Translations under genes and position numbers: made by a program
Source: CALARM01 sp964431735
Lineage (GTDB): Bacteria; Vulcanimicrobiota; SpSt-956; JAKJGF01
Length of the DNA stretch: 13,606 nucleotides
Assembly: GCA_964431735.1 (NCBI GenBank)
Contig: CAYSLJ010000186.1
Span: 1 to 13,606 of the forward strand
Reading direction: 5' to 3'
In this document: piece by piece, positions 6,542 to 13,572 of the stretch
Numbering within the stretch: position 1 is the first letter of the stretch
How the letters are laid out: every line of letters begins with the position of its first letter
The notes under the pieces: model-generated
What the model saw: only the letters and a program-made list of their open reading frames with translations
What the model was told of the DNA's origin: nothing
Database searches by the model: none

Positions 6542-6776
6542 GTACCGCAACAGGTAAATTGGTACCAAAAAAAATATGGCATACCCTCCTGTCCCTGACC
6601 GGGCTCTGGAGGAAAAGATATGCCGTATTAAAAGAGAGTTGTAAATGATATAGGTACAAAATCTTAACAGTCTGTAAAACCAGTTTGCCACACAATAGGA
6701 TCATATCTTTTCCGGAAGAGTCGGGACAGGGACAGGTTTTAGAAATGGGTATGAACTTATCTGGAGCGGTAATAAG
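6539..6776. repeat. Dispersed hairpin element, copy 2
   Basis: The second copy (238 bp) of the element at 40-275, in the same orientation, inside the flgF-flgG spacer. Long-stem arms are 6588-6622 and 6702-6736. Compared with copy 1, C6594-G6730 replaces T-A. Two sites lose pairing (A6598 against A6726, G6601 against G6723). That leaves 29 Watson-Crick pairs, one G.U and five mismatches. The end segments TACCGCAACAG and CTGGAGCGGTA match as inverted repeats at 9 of 11 positions, better than in copy 1. ATAAG flanks both ends, which could be a target duplication or part of the element. Confidence 0.85.
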
Positions 6777-6830
6777 CATGTAATAAAAGTCTTCTTCCCG
6801 TCACCTGTTACAAGAAAAAATATGTATTAT

Positions 6831-6848
6831 TTATGCTCACCACAGTAA
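6831..6848 (+). promoter_or_regulatory. 18-bp motif, site C (before flgG)
   Basis: TTATGCTCACCACAGTAA, 36 bp before the flgG start. Together with site B it makes an inverted pair enclosing the element. Confidence 0.5.
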
Positions 6849-6884
6849 TATCAACTGTCACTGTAAAAAAGGAGGTCGATTATT

Positions 6885-7673
6885 ATGATGAGAGCGCTTT
6901 ATTCATCGGCTACCGGCATGATGGCACAGGAACTTCAGATAGATACAATTTCAAATAACCTTGCCAATGTAAATACTACAGGTTTTAAAAAGGTAAGGGT
7001 AAATTTTCAGGATCTCATATATCAGACTATGAGAAATGCAGGTACTCCTACGTCTGCAGGTACACAGATACCCAATCCTATACAGGTAGGACTCGGCACA
7101 AAAGCCGCCTCTACTCAGAGACTATTCTCTGCCGGAGAATATCAGCAGACAGATAATCCTCTTGACATGTTAATAGAAGGGGACGGTTTTTTTCAGATAA
7201 CCATGCCTGATGGCACAATCTCCTATACAAGAGACGGTTCTTTCAAAATGGACAGCCAGGGGAAAGTAGTTACGTCGGACGGATATTCTCTCAGTCCTGA
7301 AATCACCATACCAGCAAATGCACTGTCAATAAATATAAGTAATGACGGAACTGTTTCAGTTATATCTCCGGGAGCTGTTGAGCCACAGAATATAGGACAG
7401 CTTACGCTGGCAAGATTTATAAATCCCGGCGGTCTGGAAAGTATGGGAAAAAACCTTTTCAGGAATACTGCTGCATCAGGAGAAGCCATTACAAACACAC
7501 CGGGTCTTGAAGGGTTTGGAACCATTGCCCAGGGTTTTCTGGAAATGTCAAATGTACAGGTTGTGTCGGAACTGGTAAATATGATAACAGCCCAGAGAGC
7601 CTATGAAGTTAACTCAAAGACCATAAGGGTAGTAGATCAAATGCTTCAAACTGCAAATAACATAGTAGGTTAA
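6885..7673 (+). CDS. flgG: Flagellar distal rod protein FlgG
   Basis: The distal rod subunit of the basal body, 262 aa, the usual FlgG length. The N-terminus MMRALYSSATGMMAQ and ISNNLANVNTTGFKK are textbook FlgG. The centre has LIEGDGFFQITMPDG and TRDGSFKMDSQGKVVTSDGY. The C-terminus FLEMSNVQVVSELVNMITAQ, then AYEVNSKTIRVVDQMLQTAN, is the strongly conserved rod helix. Two ATGs occur in tandem; the first is preferred because AAGGAGG at 6869-6875 is 9 bp away rather than 12. The stop codon overlaps the Shine-Dalgarno of flgA, so the two are co-transcribed. Confidence 0.95.
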   Translation: MMRALYSSATGMMAQELQIDTISNNLANVNTTGFKKVRVNFQDLIYQTMRNAGTPTSAGTQIPNPIQVGLGTKAASTQRLFSAGEYQQTDNPLDMLIEGDGFFQITMPDGTISYTRDGSFKMDSQGKVVTSDGYSLSPEITIPANALSINISNDGTVSVISPGAVEPQNIGQLTLARFINPGGLESMGKNLFRNTAASGEAITNTPGLEGFGTIAQGFLEMSNVQVVSELVNMITAQRAYEVNSKTIRVVDQMLQTANNIVG

Positions 7674-7686
7674 GGAGTATATAATT

Positions 7687-8658
7687 ATGAAGGGAATTTT
7701 ATCAAAAATAATAACTATTATATTTATTTTTACCTGTTCCCTTCAAATAATTTTCGCAAAAAATACTGCTGTTATAATAAAAAAAGAAATAGAAATAAAC
7801 GGGGATATAATATATCTCGGTGACATAGCAGAAATAACGGGAAATGATGATATTTTAAATCAGCTTAAATCTCTGGAACTGAGGAAAGCTCCTCTTCCCG
7901 GTTATTATGTAACCATAACAGGGTCACAGATAAAAATGCTTCTCCAGCATAAAGGTTTTGATCTGAAGTCTCTTGAGTTAAACATACCTGAGTATATAAA
8001 AGTAACGAGAAGGAGCCAGATTATTTCCGGCAATATTCTGGTAGAGAAAGCTGTAGAATTCCTTAAAGAGCAGTTAACCTGGAAAGAGGAACAGGTAAAG
8101 ATTACAGTACAATCGCAGATTCCTGACTCGGTATTACCACCGGGAGAAATAACCCTTCTTCCCTCATGTTCTCAAAATACAAATTCTATAGGAAATATTT
8201 CAGTTTTTATAGATATACTGGTAAATAAAACAGGTGTAAAAAAAGTATGTGTCACACTCAATCTGAAAGTTTATCTTGATGTAATAATAGCAAAAAAAGA
8301 TATAAAATCGGGAGAAATATTTTCACCAGACCTGATATCTATAGAAAACAGAGAAATCACACAGTTAAACAGAGATGCCCTTACATCAATGGAACAGATA
8401 AAAGACATGGTGGCTCTGACCGGCATAAAAAGAGGAACTATTATAACTGAAAAATTAATTGACAGTCCTGTTATTATCCGTCAGGGAGAACAGGTTTATA
8501 TTATAGCAAAAAGCGGTTCCATGGAAGTAAGAGCTATCGGTAAAGCCAGACAAAACGGAAGGCTAGGCGATACAATCTTTGTAGTGAATATTGATTCAGG
8601 TAAAATAGTACAGGGGACAGTTATAGAGCCTGGAACTGTATTGATAAATATAAAGTAA
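7687..8658 (+). CDS. flgA: Flagellar P-ring assembly chaperone FlgA
   Basis: A periplasmic chaperone needed to assemble the FlgI P-ring; 323 aa, longer than the enterobacterial protein (about 220). An N-terminal signal peptide (MKGILSKIITII..., probable cleavage after A24) directs export. Residues about 195-262 form the SAF domain (VIIAKKDIKSGEIFSPDLI to GIKRGTIITEKLI). The C-terminal part (IIRQGEQVYIIAKSGSMEV to DTIFVVN) is the ChapFlgA-type beta domain. The gene follows flgG by 13 bp, with AAGGAG at 7672-7677. Its presence implies a P-ring and an outer membrane, although flgI is not in the window. Confidence 0.9.
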   Translation: MKGILSKIITIIFIFTCSLQIIFAKNTAVIIKKEIEINGDIIYLGDIAEITGNDDILNQLKSLELRKAPLPGYYVTITGSQIKMLLQHKGFDLKSLELNIPEYIKVTRRSQIISGNILVEKAVEFLKEQLTWKEEQVKITVQSQIPDSVLPPGEITLLPSCSQNTNSIGNISVFIDILVNKTGVKKVCVTLNLKVYLDVIIAKKDIKSGEIFSPDLISIENREITQLNRDALTSMEQIKDMVALTGIKRGTIITEKLIDSPVIIRQGEQVYIIAKSGSMEVRAIGKARQNGRLGDTIFVVNIDSGKIVQGTVIEPGTVLINIK

Positions 8659-8693
8659 CATTATTAATCGACCGGTAAAAGGAGATTATAAAA

Positions 8694-9281
8694 ATGAAAT
8701 ATTTAATCATATTATTCATAATATTTAATACATCCTTATCAAATGCAGGCTCTATCTTCAGACCTGACACTGCAAGAAAAGAAACATTTTTACTGACTGA
8801 CCTGTCCTGCAGAGCAAGTCAGGTAGGAGATATTATAACAGTAATAGTACAGCCCAATACACAGATAAATTCTACGAATACATCTCAGATAACAAGAAAA
8901 ATGAATGTAGGTCTCAGCTTCCTGCCCCTTAATCTGGAAGGAACAGATGAGTTCACTCCTCTTTCATTAAGCGGCAATCATGGGAATTCAAGTTCTGAAT
9001 CAGGAAAACGTCAGCTTTCTTTCTCCTCTACAATGAGTGTAACAGTTCAGCAAATACTGCCTAACGGAAATTTTCTTGTTACAGGTCATCAGCAAATATC
9101 CATAGGAGATAAAGACCAGTTATTAAATGTGACCGGTGTAGTAAGGCCAGGAGATGTATCGGCAGAAAACACCATATACTCATCACAGATTGCTGACCTT
9201 ATAGTGGATGTAGACGGTGAGCTGGGAGATATAAAAGATAGAAGAGGAATTCTCACAAGAATTCTGGATCTATTATTTTAA
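8694..9281 (+). CDS. flgH: Flagellar L-ring protein FlgH (no lipobox)
   Basis: The L-ring subunit in the outer membrane; 195 aa, a little shorter than the usual 220-230. Recognisable FlgH parts are RASQVGDIITVIV (residues 40-52), MSVTVQQILPNGNFLVTGHQ (114-133) and VTGVVRPGDVSAENTIYSSQ (146-165), followed by IADLIVDVDGELG. The signal peptide ends about A18 (SLSNA before GSIF). Unlike classical FlgH, which is a lipoprotein, there is no Cys near the cleavage point; the first Cys is residue 39. The N-terminus is therefore probably not acylated. AAAAGGAG at 8677-8684 supports the start. In canonical operons flgI follows, but here the next gene is flagellin 2. Confidence 0.88.
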   Translation: MKYLIILFIIFNTSLSNAGSIFRPDTARKETFLLTDLSCRASQVGDIITVIVQPNTQINSTNTSQITRKMNVGLSFLPLNLEGTDEFTPLSLSGNHGNSSSESGKRQLSFSSTMSVTVQQILPNGNFLVTGHQQISIGDKDQLLNVTGVVRPGDVSAENTIYSSQIADLIVDVDGELGDIKDRRGILTRILDLLF

Positions 9282-9301
9282 GATTTCCGATGGTGTTTCA
9301 A

Positions 9302-9320
9302 GTCGTAAAAAAACGCTATC
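9302..9320 (+). promoter_or_regulatory. 19-bp element upstream of flagellin 2
   Basis: GTCGTAAAAAAACGCTATC. The same sequence with one change occurs upstream of motA (13554-13572, minus strand), in the same orientation relative to the gene. It ends 29 bp before the -10 box. Confidence 0.6.
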
Positions 9321-9326
9321 TTAAAC

Positions 9327-9355
9327 TTGTAAAGAAAATCAATTTTTGTTAAAAT
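9327..9355 (+). promoter_or_regulatory. Housekeeping-type promoter of flagellin 2
   Basis: TTGTAA (9327-9332), a 17-bp spacer, then TAAAAT (9350-9355), preceded by TG at 9347-9348 (extended -10). The start would be near 9362, leaving a leader of only about 15 nt. No sigma-28 site is visible. A TATAAT at 9355-9360 overlaps but has poor -35 spacing. Confidence 0.45.
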
Positions 9356-9376
9356 ATAATTCAAGGAGGAATTGAT

Positions 9377-10615
9377 ATGCCAAGTATTAATTATAATCCG
9401 GCCGGTATCATAGCACTTCAAAATTTTAACCTTGCCCAGAACAATCTGAGTAAAACCCAGTCACAGATTGCAACAGGGAAAAGAGTACAATCAGCACAGG
9501 ATGACCCTGCAGCCCTTGCTACTTCTCAGAGACTTACTGCACAGAAAAATGGTGTGGGAGTAGGTATTGAAAACAGTAAAGCGGCTGACAAATTGCTTTC
9601 CACAGCAGACAAAGCCCTTTCAAACATGCAGGATATTCTTCAGAGCATGAGACAGCTTGCAGTCAAGGCATCAAATGATGCCACAACCGATGCAGACCGT
9701 TTGAATTATCAGAAGCAGGTTGATGACTATAGAAGAGAACTGGATAGAATTGCAAGAGATACCAGATATAAAGAAAGACACCTGTTAAACGGTGATATAA
9801 AAAACAGTGTCGCATCAAAAGATGCAGCAGGAACAATTCTTACAAATATTGCTGTAAATGAATCTTCACTTCAGGGAGTAAGCGGAGGAGCTACCAGTTT
9901 GATACAGGATATAGGAACAGGAAGTGTAACTGTTGATAAAACTCAAAATAGTTATGACGTTACTTTCCAGATAAAGCTGGTTGCCAACGGCCTGAGTGTT
10001 GATGCACAGATATTTGCTTCTGATGCCATAGGTAACTATGGTGCATCAGCCCTGACTACAATAGCAAATGTAAATGCCTCCGGCGGACAGGATGTAAATC
10101 TGACCAGTTATTATGCAAATTCAGGACTTACATTCCATCTCAATCAGGTAGACGCCAGTACAGACACAGGTAAAACAGCTGTACTGCGTATTACATCACA
10201 TGATGCAGGTGTAATAGAAGATAAATCCATTGCTTTTCAGATAGGAGCCAATGCCGGTGAAGAAATGCTTATAGGTGTCGGTGATATGAGTTCCTATGGA
10301 TTACGGATTACCCAGCTTGACGTAAAAAGTTCTCTTTCGTCAAAAAACAGTGTCAGCATGATTGATGATGCCATAGACAGAATTACAAATGAACGATCCA
10401 AAATAGGTTCCATGCAGAACCGACTCCAGGTAAGTATTTCCAACAGTGAAACTTACAAGGCTAATCTTGAAGGCTCTCTGGCTCAGGAAGTAGATGTAAA
10501 CTATGCAGAAGCAGTATTACAGCAAACAATAGACCAGGTGAAACAACAGGCATCACTTGCAATGCTGACCCAGGCCAATCAATCCCAGCAGGCAGTGCTC
10601 AGTCTGTTACAATAA
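9377..10615 (+). CDS. fliC: Flagellin 2
   Basis: A second flagellin, also 412 aa and about 83.5% identical to flagellin 1 by gap-free hand count (68 differences). The D0/D1 ends (INYNPAGIIALQNFNLAQ; NYAEAVLQQTIDQVKQQASLAML) are nearly unchanged, while residues about 145-330 carry most substitutions. At DNA level third positions differ often, so the duplication is not recent. AAGGAGG at 9363-9369 sets the start. It follows flgH by 95 bp. No CsrA-type leader hairpin or sigma-28 promoter is visible, in contrast to flagellin 1. Both may be co-assembled or used under different conditions. Confidence 0.96.
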   Translation: MPSINYNPAGIIALQNFNLAQNNLSKTQSQIATGKRVQSAQDDPAALATSQRLTAQKNGVGVGIENSKAADKLLSTADKALSNMQDILQSMRQLAVKASNDATTDADRLNYQKQVDDYRRELDRIARDTRYKERHLLNGDIKNSVASKDAAGTILTNIAVNESSLQGVSGGATSLIQDIGTGSVTVDKTQNSYDVTFQIKLVANGLSVDAQIFASDAIGNYGASALTTIANVNASGGQDVNLTSYYANSGLTFHLNQVDASTDTGKTAVLRITSHDAGVIEDKSIAFQIGANAGEEMLIGVGDMSSYGLRITQLDVKSSLSSKNSVSMIDDAIDRITNERSKIGSMQNRLQVSISNSETYKANLEGSLAQEVDVNYAEAVLQQTIDQVKQQASLAMLTQANQSQQAVLSLLQ

Positions 10616-10629
10616 CCAATCGCTACAAA

Positions 10630-10672
10630 CCGGTGAATAGTGAGTTTATAGAATGTGCTCACTATTCACCGG
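10630..10672 (+). terminator. Strong hairpin after flagellin 2
   Basis: A perfect 15-bp stem, CCGGTGAATAGTGAG (10630-10644) with CTCACTATTCACCGG (10658-10672), and a 13-nt loop, 14 bp past the flagellin 2 stop. No T-run follows, so it may block exonucleases or act with Rho rather than being a classic intrinsic terminator. Confidence 0.65.
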
Positions 10673-10745
10673 CTGAATAGTTTATAACAGATAATTTACC
10701 TGCTCCGGTAACTTGAACAACATCTTAAAGGTCAGGATTAATATT

Positions 10746-11294
10746 ATGATATGCAGTCTCTGCTCATTTAACAACAGTCCCGGTGCCACTGCATGTGAGA
10801 GATGCGGGAAAAAATTTTTAGATAAAAAAACATTACAGGAAGTCTCTTCAGAGACTTCCCTGTCTGTTCCTGTAAAAACAGGAGAAATACAGATAGAAGA
10901 AAAACACAGAGGGAAAAAGGCTCTCATTCTGGTAGTAGAGGATAATTCCATCGTAAGGCTTATGGTTCAAACCATACTGAATGTAGAAGGTTACAGAATC
11001 ATTGAAGCTACTGATGGTAGAAGCGGTATAAATAAAGCATTACAGGAGAAACCTGACCTTATATTGATGGATATATTGCTTCCCGGTTTGAACGGTGTAG
11101 ATGCTATAGGTATATTGAAACGTGATCCGAAAACCAGACATATACCTGTAATAGCCATAAGCTGTCTTGACACAAAAAAAGATGTAATGAGTGCTATAGA
11201 GGCAGGGTGTAATGATTATGTAAAAAAACCTTTTACACCGGAATTACTTATTCAAAAAATACAAAAATTTCTACCAACTGATAGGCCGCAGTAA
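10746..11294 (+). CDS. Zinc-ribbon/response-regulator fusion, 182 aa
   Basis: The N-terminus is a short zinc ribbon, C3-x2-C6 and C17-x2-C20, then a linker to about residue 57. A CheY-like receiver follows: E65-D66 acidic pair, D109 as predicted phosphoacceptor (LILMD), S139 switch position and K161 in YVKKPF. There is no DNA-binding or enzymatic output domain, so signalling would be by protein contact, as with CheY or single-domain regulators. The start is ATG 10746 with AGGA at 10734-10737. An upstream TTG at 10713 extends the frame but adds nothing recognisable. It follows flagellin 2 and converges with the small zinc protein at 11304. A motility link is inferred from context only. Confidence 0.88.
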   Translation: MICSLCSFNNSPGATACERCGKKFLDKKTLQEVSSETSLSVPVKTGEIQIEEKHRGKKALILVVEDNSIVRLMVQTILNVEGYRIIEATDGRSGINKALQEKPDLILMDILLPGLNGVDAIGILKRDPKTRHIPVIAISCLDTKKDVMSAIEAGCNDYVKKPFTPELLIQKIQKFLPTDRPQ

Positions 11295-11303
11295 AATATC
11301 ACC

Positions 11304-11492
11304 TCACGAAAGAACTGCAATCTTCGGGACAGAGTTATTACCATTTTCTTTTTCTGTAAAATAAGAATTTTCCATATCAATTTTACATTTACAGCAAATC
11401 CCATGGGATAGACTGGTATTTAACGGACAGGGCCCGCTCAGGGTAATATCATTCAGGAAAAAAGTACCACACCAGGAACACTGAAAAAACAT
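11304..11492 (-). CDS. Small SHGIC-type zinc-binding protein, 62 aa (paralogue)
   Basis: A paralogue of the 60-aa protein at 5519-5701. C5-x-W-C8 and S29-H-G-I-C33-x2-C36 fall at identical residue numbers, followed by K37, D39, M40 and E41. It has extra Cys at 22 and 34. Overall identity outside the motif is low, so the zinc site is what is conserved. It converges with the response regulator, with 9 bp between stop codons. AGGAGG precedes the ATG and a promoter is visible at 11527-11555. The function is unknown. Two copies in one motility region argue against a spurious frame. Confidence 0.75.
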   Translation of the reverse strand: MFFQCSWCGTFFLNDITLSGPCPLNTSLSHGICCKCKIDMENSYFTEKENGNNSVPKIAVLS

Positions 11493-11526
11493 AGTATACC
11501 TCCTGACTGTATTATCTTCTGAGTTA

Positions 11527-11555
11527 ATTATAGATAATTATAGCCTAAAAGACAA
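11527..11555 (-). promoter_or_regulatory. Sigma-70-type promoter of the 62-aa protein
   Basis: On the minus strand: TTGTCT, a 17-bp spacer, then TATAAT, 35 bp before the start codon. Confidence 0.6.
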
Positions 11556-11677
11556 GTAACAAAATACCGGTATACCATAAATACAATTGCTTATTACAAA
11601 AGGACTTCTTAAAATTGTCTCCATCTAAAGAAGGAGGAAAAAGAAGAATAAATAGTTCTATGAATAAAAAAATAGTT

Positions 11678-12565
11678 CTAATGGTGAGAATTTTTATCTT
11701 TCGGTTCTTTTATATGTTTTATATTATCTTTACTTTTTGTTATATTATTATCTTTCTTATCTTCAAAAAGGACTCTTATAGTTATTCTCCTGTTAGCCGG
11801 GCTGTCAGGTTTATCCGGATATTTTAAATCTTTATCGGCATTTCCTCTGATTTCGACTATTTTTTCAGGGTCAAAACCGGCCTCTTCCATTATTCTGCGG
11901 GCAGTATTGGCTCTATCAGACGACAATTCCCAGTTGGTATAGTTTGTTCCTCCTGAAATAAAAGGCCTGCTGTCTGTATGTCCTGCAATGATTATCTTAT
12001 TATTAAGCCTGTTTAATTCTTTTGTAATAATAGTAAGAAGTTTTCTTGCCTTTGGTTTCATACTGGAATCCCCCAGTTCGAAGAAATAAGTTCCTTCCGG
12101 TTCCATCAGATCTATTACAGCAGAATCAGGATATACCTCTATTGTAACCTTATCCCTGATATTATTAAATTCCGGCAGGGAAGCAATTTTGACTTTTATC
12201 TCTTTAGCTACTGTTTCCATCAATTTCTTACTTTCTTCTTTCGGGTCAACAGTAGGAGAAGGTTCAGGAACTTCCGATGGAGTTTTTTCCGATACAACTC
12301 CTGTAGTTCCATAAGATACTTCAAGACTTTTTATAAATGCCTGTTCAAAAGCTTTCGGATTGGTCATATACAAACCGGGATTGTTAAAATAAAATTCAAC
12401 AGCTTTCTTGGCCTCTTCACTCTGTCCGAGAATCCAGAGTACAATAAACAGTGCCATCATAGCAGTCACAAAATCGGCATAAGCCACTTTCCAGGCTCCT
12501 CCGTGGTGGCCGCCATGACCTTTTTTCTTTTTTTTAACTATGATTATTGGCTGTTCTTTAGACAT
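11678..12565 (-). CDS. motB: Flagellar motor stator protein MotB
   Basis: The peptidoglycan-anchored stator subunit, 295 aa. A Lys/His/Gly-rich cytoplasmic N-terminus (KKKKKGHGGHHGGAWK) leads into one membrane helix, AYADFVTAMMALFIVLWIL. D31 matches the essential ion-binding Asp32 of E. coli. A Pro/Ser/Glu linker follows. The OmpA/MotB peptidoglycan-binding domain occupies about residues 165-270 (FFELGDSSMKPKARKLL, AGHTDSRPF, NWELSSDRANTARRIM, NRRITIRVL). It lies 9 bp after motA with AAGGTG as Shine-Dalgarno, so the two are co-translated. The C-terminal tail beyond residue 270 is Lys- and Asp-rich. Whether it uses H+ or Na+ cannot be told from the sequence. No terminator is evident downstream. 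Confidence 0.96.
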   Translation of the reverse strand: MSKEQPIIIVKKKKKGHGGHHGGAWKVAYADFVTAMMALFIVLWILGQSEEAKKAVEFYFNNPGLYMTNPKAFEQAFIKSLEVSYGTTGVVSEKTPSEVPEPSPTVDPKEESKKLMETVAKEIKVKIASLPEFNNIRDKVTIEVYPDSAVIDLMEPEGTYFFELGDSSMKPKARKLLTIITKELNRLNNKIIIAGHTDSRPFISGGTNYTNWELSSDRANTARRIMEEAGFDPEKIVEIRGNADKDLKYPDKPDSPANRRITIRVLFEDKKDNNITKSKDNIKHIKEPKDKNSHH

Positions 12566-12574
12566 GATGACACC

Positions 12575-13444
12575 TTATTCTGATTTAGCAGCACCTCTCA
12601 GTGCTTTACAGGCTTCTTCCACTTCTTTAAAACCGGGTCTGTAATCACTGAATATAGATCTTCTTGAGAATTCCACTGAAACTGCTGCAGTATTACCTTT
12701 TGAAAAAGCAATAAGACCATGTTTTATACAGGCCATGTACTGAAGCTCTAACTGTCCCTGTATTCCGAGATTATTCGCCAGAGGACCTACAAAACCATAT
12801 GCAAGCAGAACGCCCAGAAAGGTACCTACAAGAGCTGAAGCTACATGATGTCCTACCACTTCTGCACCTTCAGACATATGTCCCATTGTTATAATTATTC
12901 CAAGAACTGCAGCAACAATACCCAGACCTGGAAGTGCGTCTGCTACACCCTGAAGTATAGCAGAAAATTTATGTGCTTCTTCTTCTTTTATTTCAATACT
13001 CAATTCCATAAGTTCTTCTAATTCATGAGGTCCTGCTCCTCCTACAAGCATCTTCATAGAATCACAGAGAAAATCAACTGCTTCCCTGTTGGCAGATACA
13101 GAAGGATATTTCTGAAAAAGAGCGCTTTTTTCCGGTTCTTCTGCATGACCTTCAAGGGCTAGCAAACCATCTTTACGTCCCAGGTCAAAAAGTTCAAAAA
13201 GTATCTTTAAAAGATCTAAAAAAGTACCTTTTGTAACAGGTTTCCCAATAAATATATTTTTAATTTTATTTGCAAGAGCAACAAGAAGAACACCGGGAGT
13301 ACCTACAATAACTCCTCCTATAGCAGCACCTCCGATTGTTATATATTCATTTGGTTGAAATAAAGTCAACAGGTGCCCCTTTACCATGAGAAAGCCTCCG
13401 ATTACAGAAGCAATGACCACAACCAGTCCTATTATAGCTACCAT
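12575..13444 (-). CDS. motA: Flagellar motor stator protein MotA
   Basis: The stator ion-channel subunit, 289 aa, with four membrane segments (about residues 2-21, 34-56, 170-190 and 200-222). The cytoplasmic loop holds R90 and E98 (GRKDGLLALEGH), the charged residues that contact FliG in E. coli. P172 and P221 correspond to the conserved prolines P173 and P222. PGLGIVAAVLGI is the family signature of the third membrane helix. The ribosome-binding site is GAGAGGAG, about 10 bp before ATG. It is the first gene of the leftward motAB unit. Confidence 0.96.
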   Translation of the reverse strand: MVAIIGLVVVIASVIGGFLMVKGHLLTLFQPNEYITIGGAAIGGVIVGTPGVLLVALANKIKNIFIGKPVTKGTFLDLLKILFELFDLGRKDGLLALEGHAEEPEKSALFQKYPSVSANREAVDFLCDSMKMLVGGAGPHELEELMELSIEIKEEEAHKFSAILQGVADALPGLGIVAAVLGIIITMGHMSEGAEVVGHHVASALVGTFLGVLLAYGFVGPLANNLGIQGQLELQYMACIKHGLIAFSKGNTAAVSVEFSRRSIFSDYRPGFKEVEEACKALRGAAKSE

Positions 13445-13498
13445 TAATTCAGTGCTCCTCTCTTCATGTTGAAACCTGAATATTTATTATTTGCCGAA

Positions 13499-13507
13499 AT
13501 TATATCA
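13499..13507 (-). promoter_or_regulatory. Extended -10 promoter of motAB
   Basis: The minus strand reads TG-A-TATAAT in the context TTATGATATAAT, 54 bp before motA. The -35 region is weak, as usual for extended -10 promoters. Confidence 0.6.
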
Positions 13508-13553
13508 TAAATGACATGGATTTTCCAGTTAAAAATTTCTAAGAATGCAGGAT

Positions 13554-13572
13554 GATTGCGTTTTTTTACGAC
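13554..13572 (-). promoter_or_regulatory. 19-bp element upstream of motAB
   Basis: The minus strand reads GTCGTAAAAAAACGCAATC, 18/19 identical to the element before flagellin 2. It ends 49 bp before the -10 box. That is 20 bp further than in flagellin 2, close to two helical turns. Confidence 0.6.

Larger units (their letters stand above)
6477..6884. other. flgF-flgG spacer (408 bp, no gene)
   Basis: Mostly occupied by element copy 2 (6539-6776). Two 18-bp motifs in inverted orientation (6524-6541 and 6831-6848) flank it. A small hairpin (AGAACA with TGTTCT, 6499-6515) follows flgF. No strong promoter box is seen before flgG. Without the element the spacer would be about 170 bp. Confidence 0.7.

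Noticed and set aside
10713..10745. TTG start for the response regulator
   Set aside because: No ribosome-binding site at proper spacing. ATG 10746 has AGGA 8 bp upstream and starts right at the zinc ribbon.
11615..11827. Hydrophobic 70-aa plus-strand ORF
   Set aside because: Most of it is antisense to the motB 3' end. The nearest AAGGAGG is too far from its ATG at 11660 and the composition follows from the opposite strand.
13493..13500. GCCGAAAT on the plus strand as a sigma-28 -10 box
   Set aside because: No TAAA-type -35 lies 11 bp upstream and no gene follows in that direction within the window.
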